In this document: in pieces, positions 34,848 to 43,900 of the stretch
Layout of the letters: every line of letters starts with the position of its first letter
How positions within the stretch are numbered: the stretch's first letter is position 1
The notes under the pieces: model-generated
What the model saw: only the letters and a program-made list of their open reading frames with translations
What the model was told of the DNA's origin: nothing
Databases searched by the model: none
Position numbers and translations under genes: made by a program
Source of the DNA: Pedobacter terrae
GTDB taxonomy: Bacteria > Bacteroidota > Bacteroidia > Sphingobacteriales > Sphingobacteriaceae
Assembly (NCBI RefSeq): GCF_900100705.1
Contig: NZ_FNCH01000017.1
Location: forward strand, 1 to 64,000
DNA: 64,000 bases
Direction: 5' to 3'

Positions 34848-35035
34848 TTTTTAAAGACGGCAACAAAAATCACCGTTAATAATTGGACTGATTATCATTA
34901 TAAGCCAATTTTTATTTGATGAAATAATCTTTGCAATATCAACATTAGCCAAGTGAATTCTCCGCGCCTTTTGTGTTTCCGCGGCCGTATTAAATGGCAC
35001 CTCAAAAAAAAGAGAATAAGCCTCCTTTACATGTT

Positions 35036-35926
35036 TTAAAACTGAACGCCGATCAGCCACATATTTTCAATATAGTTAATTTTCTGACTGGCGTGATCAA
35101 ATTCATCCCAACCTGTGGTATGTACGTTTGTTAAATTAGTGGCACCAAATTTTGTGGTATTCTGCAGATAAACATTTTTCCAAACATAAAACTTAAGTCC
35201 GATTTTAGCCGAAACACCATAACCAGAAATATTCCAGTGGTTGTTTCTACCTAGGCCAAACAAACGTACATCAGAACGCGGCACCATAATTCCACCGCCT
35301 AAACCGGTTTCTAAAGTTAATGAAGTATTTCCACCGGGCGCCACCCAAATATCATCATAACGTTCTACTTCGATATTGGCATAATTAAAACCATCGGTAT
35401 GCTCATAAGTGAGCATGCTTTCTTTAACATTTACAAGTTGCCCATGATAATCGCCTGCCAATGTGCCAGTAGCCACATTTTCAGGTGTAATATTTGTTCC
35501 GATATGTCCGGTAATGGCAACAGTTTGTGGAATATCCATTACATATTTCATGTGGTCCCAGCCAATAGAAATACTGTAATTATCTTTAATGAAATACCCC
35601 ACACGAATATTATATTGAGGTACTGTAATTAAACCAGGATTTAAGTAGGCCCAGCTTAATTTTGATTGACGATCATGTGCAACTACATCTTTCATGGTAA
35701 AATCGTAGTTCGGTCCCTGAAACCTGATATCACTTTTACCGTACCACGAACTGTTATAACCCCAGTGGAAAAAGAAATCGCCTTTACGCGAAAAATTTCT
35801 TTTGTGTTCAGGATTGAATAAGCTTTTAGAAGTTGGTGTATTATTGGTTGAAGAGGTTTTAATCTCTTGTGCCTGCATCCGCCTGCCAAACAAGAGTGCT
35901 AAAAATAGAATGGTAAATCTTTTCAC
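35036..35926 (-). CDS. Outer-membrane beta-barrel protein of unknown function
   Basis: The 296-residue protein has a short signal peptide (ending MQAQ, residue 20). The body alternates hydrophobic and polar residues and is rich in aromatics (FFFHWGYNSSWYGKSDIRF, YNIRVGYFIKDNYSISIGW, YGVSAKIGLKFYVW). It ends in a terminal phenylalanine (IGVQF), the usual signal for barrel assembly. I do not recognise a named family. It is followed by a DUF2490 gene on the same strand upstream, 85 bp away. Confidence 0.78.
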   Translation of the reverse strand: MKRFTILFLALLFGRRMQAQEIKTSSTNNTPTSKSLFNPEHKRNFSRKGDFFFHWGYNSSWYGKSDIRFQGPNYDFTMKDVVAHDRQSKLSWAYLNPGLITVPQYNIRVGYFIKDNYSISIGWDHMKYVMDIPQTVAITGHIGTNITPENVATGTLAGDYHGQLVNVKESMLTYEHTDGFNYANIEVERYDDIWVAPGGNTSLTLETGLGGGIMVPRSDVRLFGLGRNNHWNISGYGVSAKIGLKFYVWKNVYLQNTTKFGATNLTNVHTTGWDEFDHASQKINYIENMWLIGVQF

Positions 35927-36011
35927 GCGGCAAATTGAGCAAAAAGACCAATCATTTACAACAGGTTTAACATTTCGTAAGAGTTGTTATACAAAAAATG
36001 ACTTTAAAACA

Positions 36012-36719
36012 TTAAAACCTGGTATAAACAGCAAGTTGAATAATGTTATTTACCGTATTATTTGAAACACCATGTGTAACTTGGTTCATGTACCCGGCTT
36101 CCAGGTCAAACTGCTTTGAAAAACGATAACCCGCAGCAAGGTATAACCTGTTCTGATCAAAGACACTATTATTAATTTTGGCCTTATTCTGAAGATTTAA
36201 AAACACCTCGTTCTGTAAAGCCACAAATGCCCCCTTTGTAAACTTTGGCTGAGTTTTTTGCAATGGCTGGATTAACCTTACAAAATAACGGAAACGCTGC
36301 GAAAACACATCTTCATCTGTACGTCCGATAAAACGTTGTTCTAACCTAACCCTGTGACTGGCAAATACCGAGCTGATTTTATGATTGTAGATATACTGTT
36401 CAAAAATGCGGTGTTCGTGAAGGGTAAGATCGTTGCTTCCCATCACTTCGGTTGTTGTGGTCTGCCACAGATAACCCAGGGCAACATTACTTTTGTTATT
36501 AATGAAATATTGAACCGCAGGCCTCACCAAAGTATTCCGCACATAACCCCAATCATCAGCTGAACGAGCCTGAAAATCAAACTGTAATCCCCATTTATCG
36601 TTAAATTTGGTGTTATTTAAAAACATAAACCAACCAGAATTTTGATGTTGGGTTTGTGCATATAGCTTTCCAGCGGCCATGATGAGTACCATCACGGCAG
36701 ATAATAATATTTTTTTCAT
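36012..36719 (-). CDS. DUF2490-family outer-membrane protein
   Basis: The 235-residue protein has a signal peptide ending LYAQ (residue 22). The DUF2490 body shows WFMFLNNTKFNDKWGLQFDFQAR, then RPAVQYFINNKSNVALGYLW and HRVRLEQRFIGR, and ends with the barrel-type C-terminus AVYTRF. The function is unknown; an outer-membrane barrel is expected. It has 740 bp of tandem repeats upstream, between it and fabV. Confidence 0.88.
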   Translation of the reverse strand: MKKILLSAVMVLIMAAGKLYAQTQHQNSGWFMFLNNTKFNDKWGLQFDFQARSADDWGYVRNTLVRPAVQYFINNKSNVALGYLWQTTTTEVMGSNDLTLHEHRIFEQYIYNHKISSVFASHRVRLEQRFIGRTDEDVFSQRFRYFVRLIQPLQKTQPKFTKGAFVALQNEVFLNLQNKAKINNSVFDQNRLYLAAGYRFSKQFDLEAGYMNQVTHGVSNNTVNNIIQLAVYTRF

Positions 36720-36790
36720 AATAGATAAACCGGTTTTACCTGTGTGGCGCTAAATTAGCAGAAATATATTAAAGTCGGAAGTCAGGGGTC

Positions 36791-37340
36791 GGAGGTCAGC
36801 GGTTTAATCGCCCAAACTATAGTTCAACTCTGCACTTTTTGCGAAAATCTATGCGTTCTTTGCGGTTAAAAAGTCGGAGGCCAGAGGGTCAGAATTGGAT
36901 ATCTAATCGCCCAAACAATATCTACTTCCCTGTTCTAAAGTGTGCATTAAAAAAGTAAATGCTTTGTGTACTCAGTGCAAAACTCTGCGTACTCGGTGGT
37001 TAAAAAAGTCGGAGGTAAGGGGACGGAGGTCAGCGGTTTAACCGCCCAAACTATAGTTCAGCTTTGCATTTTTTGCGAAAATCTATGCGTTCTTTGCGGT
37101 TAAAAAGTCGGAGGCCAGAGGGTCAGAATTGGATATCTAATCGCCCAAACAATATCTACTTCCCTGTTCTAAAGTGTGCATTAAAAAAGTAAATGCTTTG
37201 TGTACTCAGTGCAAAACTCTGCGTACTCGGTGGTTAAAAAAGTCGGAGGTAAGGGGACGGAGGTCAGAAGTTTGATCGGCTAAGCCATACCTCCAGCTTT
37301 GCGTGCTCCGCGAAAACCTTTGCCCACTTTGAGTTAAAAA
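36791..37340. repeat. 234-bp tandem repeat array
   Basis: Unit 1 is 36791-37024, unit 2 is 37025-37258, and a diverged partial third unit begins at 37259. I count four substitutions between units 1 and 2. Inside each unit is an older internal duplication based on GTCGGAGG, ATCGCCCAAAC and CTTTGCGGTTAAAAAGTC. There is no coding potential. Confidence 0.9.
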
Positions 37341-37463
37341 CAAATTTCATTTAATGTTAAACAATTAAAAATATATCTTCGTTAAAGATTTGGACATGAA
37401 GGCATTTTCAAAAACCTTAAAACTGTGCTTATTTTAATATTACAAACGTAAAAAAGAACAAAA

Positions 37464-38657
37464 ATGATTATCGAACCTAGAATGAGGGGCTTTATCTGTT
37501 TAACTGCACATCCAGATGGTTGCGCACAAAACGTAAAGAATCAAATTGAATATGTAAAATCTAAAGGTGCTATAAACGGTCCTAAAAAAGTATTGGTGAT
37601 CGGCGCATCAACAGGTTTCGGTTTAGCTTCGCGTATTGCTGCTGCTTACGGCTCCGGTGCTTCTACCATTGGCGTATTTTTTGAAAAAGCACCTTCAGAA
37701 GGCAAAACAGCATCTCCAGGCTGGTACAATACCGCAGCTTTTGAAAAAGAAGCCCATGCTGCCGGTTTATATGCAAAAAGTATAAATGGCGATGCATTCT
37801 CTAAAGAAATTAAAGAAAAAACCATTGAACTGATCAAAGCTGACCTTGGTCAGGTAGATCTGGTCATCTATAGCCTGGCTTCTCCGGTTAGGAAACACCC
37901 TGATACCGAGGTATTGCACCGCTCTACCTTAAAACCTATCGGTGGCACTTACACCAATAAAACTGTCGATTTCCACACCGGTAATGTAAGTGAAATATCC
38001 ATTGAGCAAGCTACTGAAGAAGATATTGCCAACACCGTTGCTGTAATGGGTGGCGAGGATTGGTCTATGTGGATCGACGCCTTAAAAGCAGAGAATCTGC
38101 TTGCTGAAGGCGCAACAACTGTAGCTTATTCATACATAGGCCCAGCTTTAACCGAACCAGTATACCGCAAAGGAACTATTGGAAGAGCTAAAGACGATCT
38201 GGAAGCCACTGCTTTTAAAATTGCTGATAAATTAAAAGATATTGATGGCAAAGCTTATGTATCGGTTAACAAAGCACTGGTAACACAGGCCAGTTCTGCC
38301 ATTCCGGTAATTCCTTTATACATCTCTTTATTATATAAAGTGATGAAAGCAGAAGGTGTTCATGAGGGCACTATCGAGCAGATCCAAAGGTTATATGCTG
38401 ATCGCTTATATACCGGCAACGCTGTTCCTGTTGATGAGAAAGGAAGAATCAGGATAGACGATTGGGAAATGCGTGAGGATATCCAGACTAAAGTTGCCAA
38501 ACTTTGGGAAGAAGCTACAACTGAAACCTTGCCTGCAATAGGCGATTTACCAGGCTACAGAGCTGATTTCTTAAGCTTATTTGGCTTTGAAATTGATAAA
38601 GTTGATTATCAGAAAGATGCTCAGGAAGTGGTAGAAATTGAAGGCTTAGTAAAGTAA
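37464..38657 (+). CDS. fabV: Trans-2-enoyl-CoA/ACP reductase
   Basis: NADH-dependent short-chain reductase that catalyses the last step of fatty-acid elongation; FabV is a triclosan-tolerant alternative to FabI. The cofactor motif VIGASTGFGLASRIAAA (about 45-61) and the family Y-x8-K active site (YRKGTIGRAK, about 235-244) are present. MIIEPRMRGFICLTAHPDGC at the start is typical. At 397 residues it is full length. It is monocistronic, with a terminator 75 bp after the stop. Confidence 0.95.
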   Translation: MIIEPRMRGFICLTAHPDGCAQNVKNQIEYVKSKGAINGPKKVLVIGASTGFGLASRIAAAYGSGASTIGVFFEKAPSEGKTASPGWYNTAAFEKEAHAAGLYAKSINGDAFSKEIKEKTIELIKADLGQVDLVIYSLASPVRKHPDTEVLHRSTLKPIGGTYTNKTVDFHTGNVSEISIEQATEEDIANTVAVMGGEDWSMWIDALKAENLLAEGATTVAYSYIGPALTEPVYRKGTIGRAKDDLEATAFKIADKLKDIDGKAYVSVNKALVTQASSAIPVIPLYISLLYKVMKAEGVHEGTIEQIQRLYADRLYTGNAVPVDEKGRIRIDDWEMREDIQTKVAKLWEEATTETLPAIGDLPGYRADFLSLFGFEIDKVDYQKDAQEVVEIEGLVK

Positions 38658-38664
38658 CTCATCA

Positions 38665-38702
38665 CGTCATTTCGACTGAAGTGCAACGGAATGGAGAAAT
38701 CT
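38665..38702 (+). repeat. REP-like element, TTTCGA class
   Basis: CGTCATTTCGACTGAAG at the left and GGAATGGAGAAATCT at the right. It shares the CGTCA and TCT ends with the other hairpins but has a different stem. A degenerate copy is at 5627. Confidence 0.6.
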
Positions 38703-38732
38703 ATTACCTTGCCTGAATAATGCAATCACAAT

Positions 38733-38761
38733 AAACGGCTGGCCTTAAACCGGCCGTTTTC
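38733..38761 (+). terminator. Rho-independent terminator of fabV
   Basis: AAACGGCTGG pairs with CCGGCCGTTT (10 bp, one G-T) around CCTTAAA, with a short T run. Confidence 0.75.
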
Positions 38762-38773
38762 ATTACAAATAAT

Positions 38774-39310
38774 ATGAATTTCAATTTACAACCTACGTTA
38801 GCAAACGATTTAATTACGGTAGTTCCCTTAAAAGAAGAAGATTTTGAAGCCCTTTTTGCAGTAGCTTCCGATCCTTTAATCTGGGAGCAGCACCCCAATA
38901 AAGACCGCTATAAAAGAGCGGTTTTCGAAAATTTCTTTAAAGGTGCAATCGAATCTAAGGGTGCTTTTATCGTTTATGAAAATGAAACTAAAAAGATTGT
39001 GGGCAGTTCAAGGTATTATGATTTGGATGAAAGTGACTCCTCAGTTACCGTAGGCTACACTTTTATTGCACGTGAGTTTTGGGGCAAGGGACATAATCAG
39101 GCCTTAAAAACCTTAATGTTTAATCATGCTTTTCAATTTGTAGATAAAGTGATTTTACATATTGGCACTACTAACTTTCGTTCGCAAAAAGCAATCGACA
39201 AATTGGGGGCGGTTAAAATTGCTGAATTAGAGGTTGCCTATTATGGTGAACCATTAAAATGGAATTTTGTGTACCAGATTGATAAAGTAAACTGGAAAAA
39301 ATTGCATTAA
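38774..39310 (+). CDS. GNAT-family N-acetyltransferase
   Basis: A 178-residue acetyl-CoA-dependent acetyltransferase of the RimJ/RimL-like group. Hallmarks are LKEEDFEALFAVASDPLIWEQHP (N-terminal substrate lobe), IVGSSRYYDLDES, VTVGYTFIAREFWGKGHNQALKTLM (acetyl-CoA pyrophosphate loop, degenerate Q/RxxGxG/A as WGKGHN) and NFRSQKAIDKLGA. The substrate is unknown. It starts 13 bp after the fabV terminator, so it must have its own promoter. Confidence 0.88.
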   Translation: MNFNLQPTLANDLITVVPLKEEDFEALFAVASDPLIWEQHPNKDRYKRAVFENFFKGAIESKGAFIVYENETKKIVGSSRYYDLDESDSSVTVGYTFIAREFWGKGHNQALKTLMFNHAFQFVDKVILHIGTTNFRSQKAIDKLGAVKIAELEVAYYGEPLKWNFVYQIDKVNWKKLH

Positions 39311-39458
39311 AGTTTAGCTATGGGCACACAGTTGTTATTTATGATAATAGTGAAAAGTTATAGCGGAGTTGATACCCAGTAAGTCTACCGGCAAAAACAT
39401 CTTGCCATAGTTATTTGTTATTAACCATAATGAAAGAGCGCGTGACCGAATAAAATCG

Positions 39459-39486
39459 TGTTTATGCTTAAGTATTGTTATCTTTG
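39459..39486 (+). promoter_or_regulatory. Promoter of the cold-shock-domain gene
   Basis: TATCTTTG (39479-39486) is an exact -7 match, with GTTTA near 39460 at -33 spacing. It implies a leader of about 45 nt before the ATG at 39538. Confidence 0.5.
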
Positions 39487-39537
39487 TATAATTCTCCATT
39501 CCACTCATCTTTCAAAAACAAAACAATTAAATAAAAT

Positions 39538-39990
39538 ATGGCTAAATCTCAGGCAACATACAGTAAAAAAGAGAACGAAAAAAAACGATTAAAAAAACAA
39601 AAAGATAAACAAGAGAAAAAAGAAGAGCGTCAGGCTAATGCCAAAAAAGGTTTAGCACTTGAAGATATGATGGCTTACGTTGATGAAAACGGAAACATCT
39701 CTTCTACTCCACCAGATCCGAAGAAAAAGAAAGTTATCAATACAGAAGATATTCAGATCGGTATTTCAAGACAAGAGGACATCATTGATGAAAACCCTGT
39801 TAAAAAAGGAACAGTTACTTTCTTCAACGATAGTAAGGGTTACGGTTTTATTAAAAACACTGAAACACAAGACAGTATTTTCGTTCACGCAAACGGTTTA
39901 ATCACCCAGATTAAAGAAGGTGATAAAGTTACGTTTGAAGTAGAAATGGGTCAAAAAGGACCAACGGCAGTTAAAGTATCAAAGGTTTAA
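39538..39990 (+). CDS. Cold-shock domain protein with basic N-terminal extension
   Basis: Residues about 88-150 form a cold-shock OB fold: KGTVTFFNDSKGYGFIKN contains RNP1 and DSIFVHANG contains RNP2, so single-stranded RNA or DNA binding is expected. The first 35 residues are a Lys/Glu/Gln-rich, probably helical basic segment, followed by an acidic linker. This extended architecture is common in Bacteroidota and differs from the 65-residue CspA type. A good promoter lies upstream. Confidence 0.9.
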   Translation: MAKSQATYSKKENEKKRLKKQKDKQEKKEERQANAKKGLALEDMMAYVDENGNISSTPPDPKKKKVINTEDIQIGISRQEDIIDENPVKKGTVTFFNDSKGYGFIKNTETQDSIFVHANGLITQIKEGDKVTFEVEMGQKGPTAVKVSKV

Positions 39991-40006
39991 CAACCGCCAT
40001 TCTATT

Positions 40007-40029
40007 TTTTGCAATTCCCAATTGCAAAA
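40007..40029 (+). terminator. Possible terminator hairpin after the cold-shock gene
   Basis: TTTTGCAATT pairs perfectly with AATTGCAAAA around CCC, 16 bp after the stop. No T run follows, so it may be a processing or stabilising hairpin instead. The remaining gap to 40500 holds no gene. Confidence 0.4.
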
Positions 40030-40420
40030 CATGATTAAAATTCTGCAGAGAATTCTGCTGCGCTAGGTTTTATAACCATATATAATTCCGTCTATTTAAG
40101 CATAAAACCTTGCGCATAATTTTATTCATCTGGTATTCTTCCTAGGAAGTATAAAGTAATTTTGAAGGAATTTAGCTTCAAAAGAACAGGACGTCTAAAT
40201 TATTCGGGCATTTATTCATCCAAAAATGCATGCTATCTAATTTTTCCTCACCAATCAGGGAATAATTTATCATACTGTAAATAAATCATATAGGACTATT
40301 AAAGGGAAAAGTTGTAGCCTTTAACTCCTAATAATCGTTTATGAGTTAAAAAAAATAAAATCTCGGTGTGGAATTTGCATATCGTTTACATCATTACAGT
40401 ACACACAAAGAAAAATAGAT

Positions 40421-40477
40421 ATGAAACCTGCATAAGCAAACAAAAGCTAAATATAAAAAAGCTTATGCAAGCTTCAT
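40421..40477 (+). other. Imperfect long hairpin in the leader of the SIMPL gene
   Basis: ATGAA, GCATAAGC on the left mirror GCTTATGC, TTCAT on the right. Total span is 57 nt, ending 23 bp before the start codon. It could be a leader structure that affects mRNA stability or translation. Confidence 0.35.
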
Positions 40478-40500
40478 AACAATTAAAAACACTACAGATT

Positions 40501-41187
40501 ATGAAAAAGTTAATAGCACTAGCACTGGTTGCATTTTTAGGTTTATCGTCAGCGATGGCTCAACAAGTAGATTTGCGCAGAAAAATTAGCGTAAGCGGCA
40601 CCGCAGAAACAGAAGTTACTCCTGATATCATTTACATCGGCATTTCGCTTAAAGAATACCTGAACGGAAAGAAAAAAGTAGACATCACAGAATTGGAAAA
40701 ACAATTGTATGCCGCTGTACAAAAAGCAGGTATTGCGAAAGAAAACTTAACCATCAGCAACTTGAGCAGCTGGAATTATGAAACAGAGAAAAAGAAAAAC
40801 CCCGATTTTTTAGCCAGCAAACAATATCGTTTAAAAGTTAGCGATCTGAACAAATTCAACGCTATACTAGAATCGATAGATGCCAAAGGAATCGCCAATA
40901 CAAATATCGAAAGCTATGATTATTCTAAAATCGAAAGCTTAAAAAAAGAGCTTAAAGTTAAAGCTTTATTATCGGCAAAAGAGAAAGCAGCATATATGGT
41001 AGAAGCACTAGGTGATAAACTAGGAAGTGTGATCGAGATACAAGATGGCGGAGACAATGTAATGCAGCCTGTTTACAGAAATTTTGCGATGAAAGCTGAA
41101 ATGGCTGATGCTTCTACTGCACCTGAAATTGATTTTAAAAAAATTAAACTGAATTTCACAGTAAATGCCATTTTCGAAATCAAATAA
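40501..41187 (+). CDS. SIMPL-domain (DUF541) periplasmic protein
   Basis: The 228-residue protein has a signal peptide ending AMAQ (residue 21). The SIMPL domain starts at ISVSGTAETEVTPDIIYIGISLKEY and shows the typical LEKQLYAAVQKAGIAKENLTISNLSSWNYE block and the ALLSAKEKAAYMVEALGDKLGSVIEI segment. Family members such as E. coli YggE are linked to oxidative-stress tolerance; the biochemical role is unknown. A terminator follows 28 bp after the stop. Confidence 0.92.
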   Translation: MKKLIALALVAFLGLSSAMAQQVDLRRKISVSGTAETEVTPDIIYIGISLKEYLNGKKKVDITELEKQLYAAVQKAGIAKENLTISNLSSWNYETEKKKNPDFLASKQYRLKVSDLNKFNAILESIDAKGIANTNIESYDYSKIESLKKELKVKALLSAKEKAAYMVEALGDKLGSVIEIQDGGDNVMQPVYRNFAMKAEMADASTAPEIDFKKIKLNFTVNAIFEIK

Positions 41188-41215
41188 GAATTTTAACAGT
41201 AAATTAATGCTTTTC

Positions 41216-41246
41216 AAACCTACCAGAACATTTTGGTAGGTTTTTT
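41216..41246 (+). terminator. Rho-independent terminator
   Basis: AAACCTACCA pairs with TGGTAGGTTT around GAACATTT, followed by Ts. It lies between the SIMPL gene and the next small gene. Confidence 0.85.
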
Positions 41247-41281
41247 GTTACATAGAGATCGAACACTAAAAAATAGAAATT

Positions 41282-41596
41282 ATGAAAAAATTCATTTACA
41301 CACTAGCGCTGGTTTTCTCTTTAGGCATTAGTTTTAATTCTGTTCAGGCAGCTGATAAACCTGCGAAAAATCCAACGGAATTAACTGCAGAACAAGCAGT
41401 AAAACTGGAAAGAATTAAAACCCGTGTTGAAGAAATCAGAGACATGGACAAATCTAACTTAACGAGAGCAGAACGTAAAGCTTTACGTAGCGAGTTAAGA
41501 GAATTAAAAGGTCAGGCCCGTGCAGTTTCTGGAGGTGTTTACCTTTCAGTTGGTGCAATCATCATCATCATTTTATTATTGATCCTGATTTTATAA
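41282..41596 (+). CDS. Small exported, membrane-anchored helical protein
   Basis: The 104-residue protein has a signal peptide ending VQAA (about residue 24). A charged helical centre (EQAVKLERIKTRVEEIRDM...LTRAERKALRSELRELKGQAR) resembles a short coiled coil. The C-terminal hydrophobic tail GAIIIIILLLILIL (residues 91-104) could anchor it in the membrane. Similar small proteins are frequent in Bacteroidota but I know no function. The downstream terminator closes its transcript before the convergent serS. Confidence 0.78.
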   Translation: MKKFIYTLALVFSLGISFNSVQAADKPAKNPTELTAEQAVKLERIKTRVEEIRDMDKSNLTRAERKALRSELRELKGQARAVSGGVYLSVGAIIIIILLLILIL

Positions 41597-41625
41597 TTGC
41601 AAAAAACACATCTATCTATAAAAAC

Positions 41626-41657
41626 AAAAAGCTTTGCAATGTTGCAAAGCTTTTTTT
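41626..41657. terminator. Bidirectional terminator between the small exported gene and serS
   Basis: GCTTTGCAA pairs with TTGCAAAGC around TG, flanked by an A run and a T run. It works as a terminator on either strand between convergent genes. Confidence 0.85.
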
Positions 41658-41779
41658 ATGCCCGTCTCGCGAAGTTTGCTCATCATTGTGCGGAAGAGAA
41701 CTTCGCAAGTCTCCACACGGCCTAGCAAACTAACGCAGTTCACTGCACAGGCCCATTGAAACTTCATTAATTTCCCTGA

Positions 41780-43051
41780 TTAATCAATCATATCAAACCC
41801 AGTATACTTCACCAAAGCTTCTGGAATTTTAATTCCATTCTCGGTCTGATAGTTTTCTAAAATCGAAGCCACGATACGCGGTAAGGCCAATGCGCTTCCA
41901 TTTAAAGAGTGCGCAAGCTGTGCCTTCCCTTCTTTTCCTTTAAAGCGTAATTTCAAACGGTTACTTTGGTAGGTTTCGAAGTTTGAAACAGAAGAAACTT
42001 CCAACCAGCGCTCCTGGGCGGCACTCCATACTTCCATATCATAAGTCATGGCAGAAGTAAAGCCCATATCGCCACCACATAAACGCAATACGCGATAGTG
42101 TAACCCCAATTCTTTCAGTAAAGACTGTACATACTGGCTCATCTCTTCTAAAGTTTCGTAAGATTTATCCGGATGTGTAATCTGAACAACCTCAACCTTA
42201 TCAAACTGGTGTAAGCGGTTTAAACCACGCACATGGGCTCCATATGAACCTGCTTCCCTCCGGAAACATGGGGTATAAGCGGTATTTTTAATCGGGAGAT
42301 CTTCTTCCTTAACAATAACATCGCGGTATAAATTGGTTACCGGAACTTCCGCTGTTGGGATTAAATACAAATCATCAACAGTTGAATGATACATCTGTCC
42401 TTCTTTATCAGGTAATTGGCCGGTACCAAAACCCGAAGCCGCATTAACCAAATGGGGCACCTGCATTTCTTTATAACCTGCTGCAGTAGCATGATCTAAA
42501 AAGAAATTGATCAGGGCACGCTGTAACCTTGCTCCTTTTCCTTTATACACCGGGAAACCGGCACCGGTAATTTTTACCCCCAGCTCAAAATCAATGATAT
42601 CATATTTAGCAGCAAGCTCCCAATGTGGTAAAGCTTTACTTGGTAATTGAACAGGCTCGCCATGCGTTAAAACAACTTCATTTTCTTCTGCAGTAGACCC
42701 CTGTTTTACCAGATGATAAGGCAAATTAGGCAATTGAACAATTAAATTGTGCTGAGCAGTTTCCAGTTCATTCAATTTATCACTCAGGTTTTTGATATTT
42801 TCTTTGTGAGAAGCCGTTTGGGCCTTAATGGCTTCAGCTTCTTCTTTTTTACCGGTACGCATTAAATCGCCAATCTGTTTGGCAGCTGCATTAGCCTCAG
42901 CAGAAATATTATCCAGGGAAGTTTGGGTAGAACGGCGGTCTTCATCAATTTTAATGATTTCATCTACCAGTTCCGGCTGTTTAAAATTACGGATACTTAA
43001 ACGTTCTAAAACTTTCTCTCTATTTTCGCGGATATAGTTAACTTGCAGCAT
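41780..43051 (-). CDS. serS: Seryl-tRNA synthetase
   Basis: Class II aminoacyl-tRNA synthetase, cytosolic and essential. The N-terminal coiled-coil arm that grips tRNA-Ser spans about residues 30-105 (SLDNISAEANAAAKQIGDLM...NIKNLSDKLNELE). Motif 2 is CFRREAGSYGAHVRGLNRLH and motif 3 SLNGSALALPRIVASILENY. The length of 423 is typical. A TATCTTTG box (43067-43074, minus) 15 bp upstream marks the promoter. Confidence 0.97.
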   Translation of the reverse strand: MLQVNYIRENREKVLERLSIRNFKQPELVDEIIKIDEDRRSTQTSLDNISAEANAAAKQIGDLMRTGKKEEAEAIKAQTASHKENIKNLSDKLNELETAQHNLIVQLPNLPYHLVKQGSTAEENEVVLTHGEPVQLPSKALPHWELAAKYDIIDFELGVKITGAGFPVYKGKGARLQRALINFFLDHATAAGYKEMQVPHLVNAASGFGTGQLPDKEGQMYHSTVDDLYLIPTAEVPVTNLYRDVIVKEEDLPIKNTAYTPCFRREAGSYGAHVRGLNRLHQFDKVEVVQITHPDKSYETLEEMSQYVQSLLKELGLHYRVLRLCGGDMGFTSAMTYDMEVWSAAQERWLEVSSVSNFETYQSNRLKLRFKGKEGKAQLAHSLNGSALALPRIVASILENYQTENGIKIPEALVKYTGFDMID

Positions 43052-43066
43052 TATTTAATTTTTTAG

Positions 43067-43074
43067 CAAAGATA
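43067..43074 (-). promoter_or_regulatory. -7 promoter box of serS
   Basis: TATCTTTG on the minus strand, exact consensus, 15 bp before the serS ATG. The -33 element is unclear. Confidence 0.4.
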
Positions 43075-43148
43075 ACAAGAGTTTGGAGTTTGGGGTAAGG
43101 AGTTTGGAAAAAACTGCAAACCGTTAACTTTAAACTGAAAACTGAAAT

Positions 43149-43862
43149 ATGGATGGCAAACTCTTTCTCGTACCAACGCCCATAGGCAATTTGGAGGATA
43201 TGACCTTTAGGGCAATCCGTATATTAAAAGAATGCGATCTGATCCTCGCTGAAGACACTCGTACCAGTGCCCCGATGCTCAAACATTTTGGGATTGATAA
43301 AAGAGTTTTCTCACACCACCAGCACAATGAGCACAAGGCTACGTCAGAAATTATCAGGTTTTTAAACGAAGGGCAAAAAATTGCCCTGATATCTGATGCC
43401 GGAACACCTGCTATTTCCGATCCGGGTTTTTTCCTGGTACGCGAAGCCATTAAAAATGATATTGCTGTAGAATGTCTACCTGGCGCAACAGCTTTTGTAC
43501 CTGCTTTGGTTAATTCGGGCTTACCTGCTGATGCATTCTGTTTTGAAGGTTTTTTGCCGGTTAAAAAAGGCAGACAAACCAAATTTAAAAAATTGGCTGA
43601 AGAAGACCGCACCATTATACTTTACGAAAGTCCGCACCGTTTATTAAAAACTTTAGAAGAGTTTGCACAGTATTTGGGTGCAGACAGGCAGGCGTCAGTA
43701 AGTAGAGAGCTCACGAAGATGTTCGAAGAAACTGTTCGCGGAACTTTGGCAGAAATAAAATCACATTTTGAGAACAATACTTTAAAAGGAGAATTTGTAA
43801 TTTGCATAGCGGGAAAACCGAGTATTAAAAGCAAAAACAAGTATAACGATGCTGAAGAGTAG
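43149..43862 (+). CDS. rsmI: 16S rRNA (cytidine1402-2'-O)-methyltransferase
   Basis: SAM-dependent tetrapyrrole-methylase-fold enzyme that methylates the ribose of C1402 in the decoding centre. Motifs are VPTPIGNLEDMTFRAIRIL (8-26), EDTRTSAPMLKHFGI (about 35-49), ISDAGTPAISDPG (about 82-94), LPGATAFVPALVNSGLP and FEGFLPVKKGRQ. The length of 237 matches the Bacteroidota form. It is divergent from serS and 38 bp upstream of the PH/SHOCT gene. Confidence 0.95.
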   Translation: MDGKLFLVPTPIGNLEDMTFRAIRILKECDLILAEDTRTSAPMLKHFGIDKRVFSHHQHNEHKATSEIIRFLNEGQKIALISDAGTPAISDPGFFLVREAIKNDIAVECLPGATAFVPALVNSGLPADAFCFEGFLPVKKGRQTKFKKLAEEDRTIILYESPHRLLKTLEEFAQYLGADRQASVSRELTKMFEETVRGTLAEIKSHFENNTLKGEFVICIAGKPSIKSKNKYNDAEE

Positions 43863-43900
43863 CATCAAAAACATAACCAACACCACAATTTTAAAATATT

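Noticed and set aside
34851..35060. 69-codon minus-strand frame next to the barrel gene
   Set aside because: It overlaps the barrel gene's 3' end and shows no domain or conserved feature.
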